This document shows, piece after piece, positions 22,601-32,379 of a stretch of DNA of 64,000 nucleotides (within the stretch, counting starts at the first letter, position 1; the number at the start of each line of letters is the position of its first letter). The notes under the pieces are model-generated. The model was not told the origin of the DNA. It ran no database searches and saw nothing but the letters and a program-made list of their open reading frames with translations. The position numbers and the translations under genes are program-made. The stretch comes from Aplysia californica. Its lineage: Eukaryota > Mollusca > Gastropoda > Aplysiida > Aplysiidae. The stretch covers positions 1,054,595-1,118,594 of the forward strand of contig NW_004797490.1 of NCBI RefSeq assembly GCF_000002075.1. Reading direction: 5' to 3'.

Positions 22601-25600
22601 ACAATGAAAAGTGTGAAGGGGAAAGTCACATATACAGCTGCCTATAACAGAAAAAAAAAAGGCTTAAAAGGATACTCAAGCTGGTACGGTTGTCTCTCAT
22701 AACTTCAAACCCATTTACAAAAACTGAATTTGGAATTCAATCCCAAATGAAGGAGACACTAATTTTATCTGCAAGATTTTTTGCTTCACAGTGATGAGTG
22801 AAAGAGTCTTTATAAATGGTGTTTTTCAGCTGAATAAACTTTCAAAACTAAATAATTGTAGTCTATATTTAAATGCTGTTTGAAAGCGCACTCTGCTCAA
22901 AAGGAAACTTTCCCTCGACAACAGATTTGTGCCTTTGCAATTTATATTACAAATATTGGTCTGCCTGGTCTAAATGCATACTTTATTCCTAAAACCAGCA
23001 AAAACTGCCATAGAAAGGAGCAAAATAATTTAACAAAGGCGAAACCTACTAAAAACAGTTGAATGTTTGGTTTCACAGGCCTCCTAAGAAGACATTTTCT
23101 ATTACTCCTTACTCGCAAACCCAAGCATAAGCACCCCTGAAATGCCAACTTATTAATATTTTTTCTATGCTTTCTGTTTGAGAAATAGTTCAGGCGGAGG
23201 TGACGGCCTTTTTGTTTCTCCACCCACTGGATTCACAACCCCACATTTGGGACTTTTCAGGGGTTACAGTTTGCTTTTATAGCTTATATCCATAACAATA
23301 TTATTTGGTGCACTACCCTTGAAAGGCATAATGTATAAGCCCCCTGAGAAAGAAATGTTATCTAAAGTTTTGATATTGCTTCAAGGAACATTGATAAAAT
23401 CTGGACAACCGCCCCACCTCCGCCCAGACTATTTCTCAAGCAGAAAGCATAGGATAAATAATAAGCTGGCATTTGAAAAAGAACACAGCCATGCATTCTA
23501 TGCTTGGACTACTTTAAATTCAGAAAGCATTAAAACCAGTCAAACCTGCCAAGACAGAAAGATATATTTTCTTCCTTGTTATGTTTTAAAAAAAAATCAA
23601 ATTTATGAAAAAACAAACACATTACATTTTTCACTACATAAACTTAGAAAAAAAAAATCTCAGCTGTTCACATTATATTTTCCAGTCTAGTTTCATGATT
23701 TCCACAATTAAATTTCCCCTCATATTTTATCATGTACATATTTATGACAAATTAACATAAAAATTCTCTCAAAAAAAGAGAAATGTGGTAAACAAAACAA
23801 AAAACACTTTAAAAAAAAAAAGACATACCCCACATGAGTGGATCATCAATGCAACTGCTATGATTGGAGACAGTCAAAAGTCCCCGGTTGTCTGGTGTTT
23901 TATCAAACATATCATGTAGAATTTCTCTGTTGTGAAATCTTGCTTTATTTAGCCATTCTGTAGAATAAGGAAGAGGACAAACAAAAATTAAAGTAGCCTA
24001 CACACTGAAGGACTTTAATTATTTTGCATGCCAGCATTTCATCAGAAGAGAAGAAGTGCATGTACAATATTGCTGAACAAAAAATATAGAGTACAGAGGA
24101 ATAAGATATGAAATAAACTTGATTTAACAAAAGCTTGTAATACAAGAGAAAGCCAAAAAATAAAACACCTGACAAAAATATAAAGACAATGTATTTTGTA
24201 GTCACATTCCACTACAACAAATAATCGTTTGTGATGTAGTGGTCTGCACATTATTTCAGTTGATGTAGGAATAAGTCATTCGTTGAGTCAAAACATGTAA
24301 AAAATTCTTATTACAGTCAGTGCAAGGAAAAGATCAGGTTCTGCACTTATGGTCTTGACTTGACTTTCCACTTCCGCTGGCTGCAATTTTCTACGGTGGA
24401 ATCCTGTTATAACGAGAGAGAGGGGACCGGTGCGAAACATCCGTTATAGCAGGATTCTCGTTATAAGGGATCCAGTAATAAATTAGAGGGAAATAGTGCA
24501 GTAGGCCAAATCTATGAGTTTGGCTGTCTGTTCGTTTCTTTTTGTAATCTCCCCTGATGATGATTTGGTTCAACATGATCTCTAGGTCTTATTTGATCAA
24601 AAATCGAATAAGGTTTCTTTCTCTAGTGCTAGCAATGTGGATAGCTCGGCGTTCGCGATCAGAAATAAAGTTCTCTAGGCTAACTTATCCGCTGTGTTGT
24701 CCCCCACCCCACCACACCCTGTGGTGCGTTCCATCTGCTTGCGCACGCCACACATTCGCTCCATCCATCACAGTCACATCGTTGTGACCTCTTCATCCCC
24801 GCATCGGAGAAGTGAGAGGCGTGGTAGGCCTAGATAATCTGGACTAGGCTGGCCTATCACGCAATGCGTTCTGTTTGTCTGTGCATACCACATCCTCCCC
24901 ACTCATTCGCTCCGCCTTCATTGTTGACACACGTGGGCTCTCCCATTCGAAAGATAACCAACAACTGGCGAAGTTTTGCAAGAATAAATGGCCTATGCGC
25001 TGTGCACAGCAACAGCAATATTCCGCTATAACCGACTCGCATGTTTGTCTGACTGCGCTATAGCAATATTTTATTTACAAAGATAAAGAAGGGGGGAAAA
25101 AAACAGGGTTTTAGAATAGTGTCTTTATAACAGACTTCTAGTTATTTCAGGACCCGTTATAAGTGGATTCCACTGTACTATCTTTTCCCAGTTTCTAAAT
25201 TTGATGTCGGTTGAATTCAAGTAGGCTTAGCTCCTGCATGCATCTTTGCATGATTCATAGCATGTCTTCTTGATTGCATCACACTTGAACTGAACTTGTA
25301 AACTGGTATCTATCATATACTGGGTCGTACTTCTTAATTCTCCTGCTGGCCCACACAGTTTTTCCTGTAATGTTAATGGGACTGGCCACATTTCATGTCT
25401 TAGGGCTTATTTGGGCTGTGTGTCGTGCACTGTTGCAGGATGTGTGAAACTCAAAGTTTGGTCTGCGCGATCTTTGTAGATGCTGACCCTATTTCCTCCA
25501 CATCTAGTTCTCCACAGAAGAAATCTTTTAGTACTCTTGTATCTTCTATAATTATGTGAATCTGTCCTAATTGTTTCTGATTCTGTGTAGCATGAGCAGT

Positions 25601-27592
25601 GTAATGTTGTGGGAACTCCTGACTTTCCAGTATCTCTGTGTTGGATATTTCGCCTTGCCATGTTGCTGCAAGATTCTCTCTAATCTTTCAAAGGCTTCTC
25701 ATTTAAAAGCTGTTAATTTCTTTGTTCTGGTGTGTATATAGCATTTAGGTCTCGTATGTGTACAGCAATGTGCTCAGAAGGTATGCTTGGTACTCTTTCT
25801 TCATTGTAGTCTCAATATAGAATTTCCTGTTACTCACTTTATTTGAAAATTGCTCATGACTGGCAATTATTGAGCAGAAATATGCCAAGAGAAGAAATCT
25901 ACAACTTCTAGGTCTCATTTCCAACTGTATTTATTGGTCCCCGGCAGATAAAAGACACAGATCAAACAGTGTCTCCCACAATCAGCAGTCTCACTTTCAT
26001 CAATCATTGAGACCTCTCTCTCTTGCCCTTTTTAACTCCCAGTGGAGCACAGGCCATCAACAACATTTCTCCAGCAAGCCTGTCCTGTGCATCCTTTTCT
26101 TGCTGTTTTCATGATGTCCCCGCCTTTTCCATTTCCGCTTGTACCGCTCGCCTCCATGTCATCTTTGGTCTTTCTTTCTTACGTTTTCCTTGTGGATTCC
26201 ACGTCAAAGCCTGTCTCATGATGCTTGTCGGGGGTCTCCTCAGGGTGTGCCCAATCCATTTCCATTTCTTCCCCTGTATGTCTTCCTTTACTGGCTTTGG
26301 CTTGTTCTTTCCCACAGTTGAGCATTTGTGACTCGATTGTACCACTTGATCCCCACTATCCTTCTTAGACATCCATTTATGAAGCTCTGCACTTTCCTTG
26401 CTGCTGATGCTGTGAGCCTCCATGTCTCTGAACCATACAGTAGAACAGTCTTCACGTCTTTAGTTTTAGTAGAAGTTTTACAGCACTCGCAACTGCATAA
26501 GGTCATATGAGCGCCAGAAGATTAGACGAGTTACAAGACAGTAACAAACACAAAAAAGGAGGAGGGGAGATGAGGACGATAGATGTTTGATAGAAAAGAA
26601 GGAGCAAACCACACCAGAGCACCCGTCAACCACCCGCTTCTTCACGTCTGAAGATCCTCAGCTTGGTGTTCAATCCCAGTTCCTTAGACATCTATATATA
26701 TTCCTGAAGATGATGAATGCTCATAGAGACCTCATTAACCATAAATGGCCGCCCTTTGACTTCCGTTGAAGGCAGTTGAACCAATGATGAAAGGTTCATT
26801 GCCATTGCAAAAATGCCAATGCTCTGATTATATGGAAGCCTTGTGTCACCTACAGACTCCAAAGGAAAGGTGAGGTCAATATGTCATGAAGACAGTAACT
26901 TTCAGTAAGCTCAAGGAACTGCTAGAAATGGCCATTCATCACCACTCTCCACTGGGGCTTCACTCCTTGATTAGTTCCAAATCAAAGTTAAGGATTTTAT
27001 CCACCCTTTCATGACAAAGAGTAGTGTTATTATAGTATTTTCCTGACAAAACAATTAGTTGTAAAGCAGTAGTAGAGTCCAAAAGCATGTAAATATATAT
27101 ATATATAGTTTTTCTAGTTATCAAAAGTAATTATGCTTTCAAATATGGGACCATCATCAATTTGCATTTACATTTCTGCTCTCTGAATCCCTGCAAAACA
27201 TGATCCTTTCTCCAACATGTGAATTTCTCAAACTTTATATCTTCACAAAATAAAATTTGTAACACACATGATTCTGAACTCGGTTTACTAACGATAAAAG
27301 CACACTCAACAGATTCATTTGTTTAGTGCTAGAATTGAAGAAGGAAAAAAAAAAACAGAGGTTGTGATCAAATTGTCTCTCAATTTCTTCACATTTCATC
27401 GAAAAAGACTCTCAACCACTTACCAAGCCAAAATTTGCAAGTGAATCCAACGGTAGTAACAGCAAATCGAGTCGACAGTTTCCACAACCAAGGAACTCTG
27501 TAGCCTTTTTTCATAGGTGGCATTTGCCACGAGCCTTCTTTAAGCGGCATTTTACTTCCTCACAACCCCAGATGGTACCAAGCATTCATCAC
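16505..27592 (-). CDS. taz: tafazzin, cardiolipin/phospholipid transacylase; complete coding region
   Basis: Tafazzin remodels cardiolipin acyl chains by CoA-independent transacylation at mitochondrial membranes. Eight coding exons joined at GT-AG sites give 268 residues: 27592-27424 (ATG at 27550), 23957-23829, 22589-22374, 20829-20788, 20158-20096, 19436-19384, 18557-18480 and 16603-16505. The acyltransferase HX4D motif is NHSSCIDD (His75, Asp80). GDGVYQKGMD and HIFPEG (to residue 158) follow, then GRAVADCQRTPIVLPIWHVG and MDSVLPNSRPYIPQ. The length matches the 262-residue human form lacking exon 5; the human exon 5 insert is absent between VRG and DGVYQ. The N-terminus begins MPLKEGSW, like human MPLHVKWP. 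All phases agree and no defect is seen. An upstream noncoding exon must exist because the first listed exon has an acceptor. The gene is divergent from COPB2. Confidence 0.95.
17997..18178 (-). repeat. SINE-1 copy in a tafazzin intron (sense)
   Basis: Full-length minus-strand copy. Stem arms GGCACTT and AAGTACC have one mismatch. It lies between the last two coding exons. Confidence 0.8.
18480..18557 (-). CDS. taz: tafazzin exon, residues 211-236
   Basis: Encodes HVTILIGEPLDFSSDLERLR then SMKKTP, matching human [20 protein letters not shown]. Both junctions are in phase 0. Confidence 0.95.
18790..18965 (+). repeat. diverged LINE tail
   Basis: Parallels the LINE tail at 11690-11872: CGACCAAGAATAACATTCTAAG, the AAAGAGCATCTAAGCAG stretch and a final TTGATGATGATAA. 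Reading frames are destroyed. It lies antisense in a tafazzin intron. Confidence 0.45.
19384..19436 (-). CDS. taz: tafazzin exon, residues 193-210
   Basis: Encodes MDSVLPNSRPYIPQIRK, matching human MNDVLPNSPPYFPRFGQK. It enters in phase 1 and leaves in phase 0. Confidence 0.95.
19625..19855 (+). mobile_element. SINE-3 copy, tRNA-headed
   Basis: A degenerate tRNA head with B box GGAGTTCAACTC is followed by AATTTTTATCAAGTA and a body with GGCCCTGACA. The tail contains GCCCACCTCC and GTGTCGATGGGGGCG. It lies antisense in a tafazzin intron. It shows what the SINE split by the mariner at 58037 looks like when uninterrupted. Confidence 0.65.
20096..20158 (-). CDS. taz: tafazzin exon, residues 172-193
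   Basis: Encodes GVGRAVADCQRTPIVLPIWH then VG, the conserved strand region [22 protein letters not shown] of human tafazzin. Phase 1 on both sides. Confidence 0.95.
20788..20829 (-). CDS. taz: tafazzin mini-exon, residues 158-172
   Basis: A 42-base exon encodes GKINMTNEFLRLKWG, matching human GKVNMSSEFLRFKWG right after the FPEG motif. Clean GT-AG sites. Confidence 0.95.
21332..21980. mobile_element. possible degenerate TTAA element in a tafazzin intron
   Basis: The left end reads TTAACACTTTCCCTACC and the right flank GGGTAGGGACGTAA, a partial complement. Internal repeats of GCCGCAAAAT/ATTTTGCGGC near the left end look like subterminal sites. The right TTAA is not intact, so the boundary is uncertain. 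Confidence 0.4.
22374..22589 (-). CDS. taz: tafazzin exon, residues 86-158
   Basis: The largest exon (216 bases) covers ALKARQIANTKRMRYSSAAE, DVCFKGSNLLSTFFSLGKVF, RGDGVYQKGMDYMVDQLDL and HIFPEG. It carries the acyltransferase motif around the substrate groove. The human exon 5 insertion point (before GDGVYQ) is uninterrupted. Confidence 0.96.
23095..23535. repeat. inverted pair of a coding-like repeat in a tafazzin intron
   Basis: The complement of 23095-23225 matches 23395-23530. The minus arm would read HLRLNYFSNRKHRKNINKLA and the plus arm HLRPDYFSSRKHRINNKLAF. The arms are about 170 bases apart, diverged by substitutions and small gaps, and of unknown family. Confidence 0.65.
23829..23957 (-). 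CDS. taz: tafazzin exon with HX4D motif, residues 43-86
   Basis: Encodes EWLNKARFHNREILHDMFDK then GLLTVSNHSSCIDDPLMWG. His75 and Asp80 form the acyltransferase catalytic dyad. It corresponds to human VHNREVLYELIE and NHQSCMDDPHLWG. Confidence 0.96.
24392..25177. mobile_element. Tigger-like MITE, copy 2
   Basis: Ends are CGGTGGAATCCTGTTATAAC (24394) and AAGTGGATTCCACTG (25175), flanked by TA. It aligns throughout with 61699-62513 and with the two halves of the split copy at 3985-8700. It sits in a tafazzin intron. Confidence 0.85.
25400..25860 (-). pseudogene. degenerate LINE reverse-transcriptase C-terminal fragment
   Basis: On the minus strand, scrambled frames give LLSTLLYTYET (about 25790-25755), TKKLTAF, AFERLERI and QHGKAKYPTQRYW. 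This follows the LINE pattern LLSTLLYGCETW...FHMRCLR.I..I.WQDKI...VL. Several stops and shifts are present. It lies in sense in a tafazzin intron. Confidence 0.5.
26109..26458 (-). pseudogene. LINE ORF2 C-terminal fragment (endonuclease/RT type)
   Basis: Two minus frames carry VLLYGSETWRLTASAARKVQ, CLRRIVGIKWYNRVTN, then KKWKWIGHTLRRPPTSIMRQ, ALTWNPQGKRKKERPKMTWR and RAVQAEMEKAG. This is the standard C-terminal end of RTE-like LINE proteins (YGSETW...LRRI..I.W...WKWIGH..R........W.P.GKR..GRP..TWRR). One frame change separates the halves. The fragment begins directly at the 3' end of the SINE-1 copy at 26459-26636 on the same strand. Confidence 0.75.
26459..26636 (-). repeat. SINE-1 copy in a tafazzin intron (sense)
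   Basis: Full-length copy. Stem arms GGCGCTC and GAGTGCT still pair through two G-U wobbles. It abuts the LINE fragment at 26458 without a gap. Confidence 0.8.
27424..27592 (-). CDS. taz: tafazzin first coding exon (residues 1-43) with 5' UTR
   Basis: ATG at 27550-27548 in the context AAAATGC starts MPLKEGSWQMPPMKKGYRVP, then WLWKLSTRFAVTTVGFTCKF, a basic then hydrophobic N-terminus as in the family. The exon has an acceptor (CTATAAC on the plus strand at 27593-27599), so 42 bases of 5' UTR are here and the rest is upstream. Two short upstream ATGs at 27589 and 27585 open a 9-codon frame (stop 27562-27560) and a frame overlapping the main start. Confidence 0.93.
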
Positions 27593-27913
27593 CTATAACA
27601 AAAAAGTACATTTTGCAATTAAAAATTTATGATTAAATCAGATATATCTGGTAGGTGGCAGAATCAAGAGTAAAAGTTTGTCACTGATGAATTATATGAA
27701 CATAGTCTGTAGAACAGTAAAGTATCACAATGAGGACACATCCCTTTTCATTACAGTGTAACCGATAAAATCTGTTCTTTGTGATCATGCTAAAAATTGC
27801 TTGCGAAATATAACACAGCCATTTACCTGACAAAAGTTTTTACAAAACCTTCATTTGCTTTTGAAAAAAATAAAATTTGAGGCAAAAATAAGCAAGACAT
27901 GTCACATTCTTTT

Positions 27914-28003
27914 GTTTTTAGTAAAAGAGTTTTACGGGACTAGCAACACAATATGGTCATATAAATGCCGAAGATAGGAGGTGTTACAAGAGAGTAACAA
28001 ACA
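27914..28003 (-). repeat. SINE-1 partial copy
   Basis: Contains the 3' stem-loop and TTACTCTCTTGTAACACC only. It is in sense with tafazzin, probably in its first intron. Confidence 0.75.
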
Positions 28004-29590
28004 AAAAAGCACACTGCTTTAATATGAAATCTGCTCAACAAGAAGAAATTCTATGAGATTTATGTTATCTGTTATCAGAGTTTTACTAGATTCATGGCTG
28101 TTACTGTCATCTTCATAGGCTGGTTCTGATTTCACAAAAACAAGTGCCGCGACTGAAGGTGTGAGTGGAACATAATTAAGACTTTAGGGTTCTTGTTGAC
28201 TTTAAGCTAGGAAAAGCTGTGGTAGGCCCTTAATAGTTTGTGCCAGCAGTCAGTCACTACATTGCTGTACGTTGACATAAAGCTTTTTTTCATTTAGGCG
28301 CCAATATTTTTTGTTTGCTAAATCGAAAGCCTGAATCTGATCAATTACCCTACTAGTGTGAAAAAAAATCAAAATGAAACTGACTAGTTTTTTAATTAAT
28401 TAGAATTCAAATTTTAGAAGTGCACTATTTTTAAATGGCTACGCTGACAAAAAAACTCTTTTTCTCGAAACTGCTGTGAATTAAAAAAGGCGTGCTGTCA
28501 GCTAACGGCAGTACACAAGTTTAGTCCTACACAGGATGTTCGTCTTGTCCAGAGAATTTACAAAGTATGTTCCTTTGAAAGTGGCCAACAATCCCTGGTA
28601 AAAGAAAAGGCTCCTTTTAATAAAAGAAAGAATCCCAAGAAAAAACACAACACAACAAGGGCTGCCATGACATAAAAGGGGGAAAATCCCAAACCATCCA
28701 CCCCATATTGGTGGAGCTGCAGTACCAATACTGTAAAGCAGAATCAGGAAATAACTTTTTAGTAGACTAATTAAAAACATGCTTTATTTAAGACTGTGAT
28801 TATAAATTTGGTGTGGGCTGAAAGCCTCCCATACCCAAAATGTTGTTCCACCCTCTTTCTTCGTTCTGTCGGTCAAAAAGGAAATAAGTTTACTAACTCA
28901 CTAACAGTCAAAAGTAATTGGACTCACATGGAATACTTTAGACAAAAACTCACACAAGTACAGTTCCTCAAAATAAGGCGCCTGTAGGATGAAAACAGCC
29001 ATAGAATCATAGGATTTTTTCCCTTTAGAAATAATATTACGGGGTTGGGGGGGGGGGGGGGGATAATTGAGAAAAAAAAACCCATTGAGAGAGTCACATT
29101 TTGACATAGGCTAAAAGTGCTCCTGACAGGTTGGTGGACATACCCCCTTTCCTATCAGTTCAGCTCTTCATCTTCATTCTTCACAATACACTGTAATACA
29201 TGACTGTCTCTGTTACAGACCTGCCACTCTATGAAAACTCAAAATCAGGATCTCAGGGGGAAAAAAATCGGGATCAACAGCAAATCATCAAGGTGACTGT
29301 CAAATTGACTTTTTCAAGGGATGTCTATAAATATATATAGGCCTATATGCCCTCTGTGTGTCTTTATGGTTTGTTTGCGTGAGTGTGTGTTTTATCAATA
29401 TTCTTTTTTTAAATCCTGAAGCATCACATCCAAGACTACTTCTCTCTCTCTCTCTCCCCATATCTTTTTCTCCTCCCCCCCCCCCCCCCACCCCCTCTCT
29501 CTTCCTCTCACTGCCCACAAACAATATTGCACGCTTTCAACACAAGAGCGCCGGAGCGTTTGTTTACACTGGTATCACGGTGAACGCATA
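28004..29590. other. presumed tafazzin intron 1, no gene seen
   Basis: AT-rich sequence with a G run (29047-29062), a CT-rich tract and a C run (29441-29490). No conserved coding segment. Confidence 0.4.
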
Positions 29591-29674
29591 CCGGGTGAGA
29601 ATAGCCAAAAGGCCCGCCCTCTCAACCCGGGTGAGAGACCTACAAACTGCGCTATTCTAACCCCAGGTGAGAAT
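29591..29674. repeat. palindrome array A (3 units)
   Basis: Units CCGGGTGAGAATA (29591-29603), CTCTCAACCCGGGTGAGAG (29619-29637) and ATTCTAACCCCAGGTGAGAAT without its last base (29654-29674) are about 30-35 bases apart. The intervening sequences are unrelated. Confidence 0.75.
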
Positions 29675-29724
29675 CAAGCGGATAGCAGAGAACAACAACT
29701 AAACGCCATCGGCCAATATTTACA

Positions 29725-29745
29725 GTAACAGCCATCTTGTTTGAC
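29725..29745 (-). promoter_or_regulatory. candidate YY1-like site, possible tafazzin 5' end
   Basis: The minus strand reads CAAGATGGCTGTTAC, close to the YY1 core AAGATGGC that often sits at transcription starts of housekeeping genes. It is the only such candidate noted upstream of tafazzin. Speculative. Confidence 0.2.
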
Positions 29746-30046
29746 CTAGGAAGGGGGATGCCCGCCGCGTCATCTGATCATGATTCTAAAAATAGTGATG
29801 ATTTTGCGTAGCGAATGATTTACACTGACAGTTTCCAAGCTTCCCTCTTTGGGTCTTTCCGAGCGGTTCCCCCTAGTATAGATCTATTGCTTTTGCATAT
29901 CGCAGTATCCATTTGCAAACCTTGCAGTCTCGAATTAGATCTACTCTATTTGCAGCCAGCTCAGCGTCCTATTGAGTCCAATCCCTTGTAAGTGCTTAAT
30001 CTCTTGTGCTTACAAAACTTAAAAAGAAACGAGGCTATTTAGGCTG

Positions 30047-30262
30047 GATTGAACTTTGGTGGACCCACCGTATTTACATCATGTATTAAATGCGCACTAG
30101 TCATAACAACAGTGGGGGCTTTCCCCCTTGCAACAATAATACAATAACAATTTTTAAAAACACACATAAATGCAAAACGATAACATAAGAGCGGACCATT
30201 GCACAGCGAGGCTCAAAAGTAGTTCCAGCTTCGTTCAGTGTTGGGCCCACCAAAGTTCAATC
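30047..30262. mobile_element. 216-bp MITE
   Basis: The ends are inverted repeats GATTGAACTTTGGTGG (30047) and its complement CCACCAAAGTTCAATC (to 30262), extending a few bases further with one mismatch. The interior is noncoding. No clear target duplication. Confidence 0.7.
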
Positions 30263-30635
30263 TTACCAGAAACGATCCGGATCTTTCATTTGCATTGAGT
30301 CGTTGAACTTTGTTTGAACTTGCTTTCGTACGTAGGCCTACTCTTAGTCCTCTTCTTTTTCTCAGTTTACGTAGTGTACAGCATCAGAATCAACCTGGGC
30401 AGAAGAAAGGTGCTCCACAATCATAGACAACCGAACCGAACAGTTCTGCAAGTTGCAAAGAAAATAATCCGAGTTGGAAGGCTGCTGTCATGCGGTCATG
30501 TTGCCACTATGACTGACAAAGTGGGAATCCCTTCTCAACGATGTCAAACAAGAAGGCTGTTACTATAAATATCAGCCAATGGCATTTAGTTGTCCTTCTC
30601 TAGCAATTTTTTTTTGGGGGGGGGGGGGTAATTTT

Positions 30636-30875
30636 TTTTTTATAGTAGAGGGTTTTACGGCGCTCACAACTGCATACGGTCATATGAGCCCCAAAGGGTG
30701 GGTGTCAACAGAGAAGTCCTTACAGGGAATCAGACATACTCTTCTCACCTTTCCAGCTTCAAAAGCAAAAGCTTCGACCATCAAGGCACCCCAGAAATAG
30801 CAGGTCACAAGAGTGACAAACATACAAAAGAAGTAGAGGAAAATGACAATAGATAGTAAGGCTTAGGAAAGAAAA
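30636..30875 (-). repeat. SINE-1 long variant
   Basis: Has the SINE-1 ends but about 110 extra bases in the middle (containing GGTGCCTTGATGGTCGAAGC on the minus strand). They are shared with the copy at 46612-46822. The short form common elsewhere looks like an internal deletion of this one. Confidence 0.7.
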
Positions 30876-31035
30876 AGCAGCAGTTCCATGTTCCAGATCA
30901 GGCACAGTTATGAGTGTGACATGATGCATCAGCCCATTTACAATTCTACTGTGCTTGAACGAGAAATGTCCCCCCTTTGGGAATGGCCTAAAGACACTAC
31001 AGTCAGTGGCACTGCCCGGGGGGGTGTGGGGGGGT

Positions 31036-31425
31036 ACGTTTTTTATGACGCTCGCAACTGCATATTAGGTCATATGAGCGTGCGGGGCACATTCAACATC
31101 TTTTCAATTGGTAGGAAATTTTGAATTTTGCCCGGGTGGCATTAACGGGGCAACTTGCATACAGGACCTCAAAGATTTTTCGCCTTTGTCCGAGAAGGCT
31201 AGGTGTAGATCTTTCCTACCAGAAGATCAAGGGTGTGGCTGAAAGACAGCATTAAGAAAGAGCCAAGGAGTAGCACTAGAAAGGCTGCAGAAAGAGTCAG
31301 GAGCCCAGAGGAGGGAGCAAAGGGGGTGAGGGGGTGGGAGGCAGAAAGTGGAAACGAAAGCAGACGACAGAACCTTGCAAGAGAGCACGAAAGGAGGTGA
31401 TTTTAGAGAAGAAAATTTGGTACTA
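31036..31425 (-). mobile_element. SINE-2 copy, 5' truncated
   Basis: The complement matches 10960-11400: the pyrimidine-rich body, AGATCTACACCTAGCCTTCT, the CCCGGGCAAAATTCAAAATT stretch and the 3' stem-loop with arms CGCTC and GAGCG. The tRNA head is missing. Confidence 0.75.
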
Positions 31426-31552
31426 CTTTTTATGAATGTGGGTCCCGTTTGGGAATACTAGTTTTGACCCCACCGACGATTACATCTGGTTCTAAATTAT
31501 TACTTTTTGATTCGCATGCAGATATGGGGAGATGGCCTATATCAAACCTAAT

Positions 31553-32110
31553 TGCAAAACATTAAATTGTGTCAAATTCAGGGGGGGGCATGCCCCCCCC
31601 CCCCCTGAAGCCCCCGCAGGTTTATATGCTAAGTCAGGGGGGCAAATTAAAACCCCCCTTGCCTTGTTTCAAAACAAGTGAAATTTTACTGCTCATTTTG
31701 TAGTCTAGATCTACTGATGTAACATCACGAATATTGAAATCAGTACCGATATCCAGTACTATGTGTGGACGGAACCCACATTCTTAAGTTGTACAGAAAA
31801 TTTTCGGATGCTACCCGGATTCGAACCCGGGACCTTTGAATGAGAAGGGAACCCCTTAACATGCCGTACGCATAGCCACTTTGTTGGTGATCTTGTAGTT
31901 CCGTTCGTAAAAGTCCATGATCCATTTGTTTACATCCAGAGAAGAAATTCAGAAGTCTTGATGACCAAATAAATATAGGCAACACAAAGAACAGGGATGC
32001 AACTAACTGCAAAACATCAAATTGTCGTAAAATTCCCCCTGAACCCCCCCTCCCCCACTTCCATATATTTTTATTTTAGGTCAGGGGGGCAAACCCTGAA
32101 ACCCCCTTAC
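31553..32110. repeat. direct repeat pair with G/C runs around a SINE head
   Basis: GCAAAACATTAAATTGT with CAGGGGGG and CCCCCTGAA (31553-31665) recurs as GCAAAACATCAAATTGT with CCCCCTGAA and TCAGGGGGGCAAA (32009-32110). A tRNA-like SINE head (31795-31890, minus strand, B box GGTTCGAATCC) lies between. It may be one older element split or two copies. Confidence 0.5.
31790..31892 (-). mobile_element. SINE-2 head fragment
   Basis: The minus strand reads CAAAGTGGCTATGCG as the A-box side and CCCGGGTTCGAATCCGGG as the B-box arm, then TAGCATCCGAAAATTTTC, like the SINE-2 head at 10885. It is not a true tRNA: the anticodon arm does not fold well and it continues into SINE body sequence. Confidence 0.6.
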
Positions 32111-32239
32111 TACTCTTACTTAACGAACCAAACTACAAAATCGCCACTTCGTTTTTTTCTTTGTTTTTGTCTATCTGATCATCCAGACCGAAAGACAGTA
32201 TTCCGTAATTAGGAAAAACAGGTCTTGTTTCACTCCGGG

Positions 32240-32282
32240 TGAATGCAGTTGCGAGCGCCGTAAAACTCTTACAAAAGAAAAA
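32240..32282 (+). repeat. SINE-1/2 tail fragment
   Basis: Only ATGCAGTTGCGAGCGCCGTAAAACTCTTAC of the shared 3' tail is present, directly before palindrome array B. Confidence 0.6.
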
Positions 32283-32374
32283 CCGGGTGAGAATAGCCAA
32301 CGCTGGCAAGTCTCACCGGGGGTGAGAGGTCGATCGTATTTTTATTCTCACCCCGGGTGCCCCGGGTGAGGATA
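32283..32374. repeat. palindrome array B (4 units)
   Basis: Units are CCGGGTGAGAATA (32283), CTCACCGGGGGTGAG (32312), ATTCTCACCCCGGGTG (32343) and CCCGGGTGAGGATA (32361). CCGGGTGAGAATAGCC is shared exactly with array A. Confidence 0.75.
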
Positions 32375-32379
32375 GCCAC

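Noticed and set aside
28502-28780. 92-codon minus frame with hydrophobic stretches
   Set aside because: AT-rich chance frame in presumed intron. No homologous pattern and no splice logic.
30314-30568. 84-codon plus frame with a hydrophobic segment
   Set aside because: It has no ATG at its start (TTG only), no recognisable family and no supporting splice context.
31795-31890. Possible tRNA gene (B box GGTTCGAATCC)
   Set aside because: It continues into SINE-2 body sequence and has no proper anticodon arm. The same applies to 10885, 55615, 57143 and 57900.
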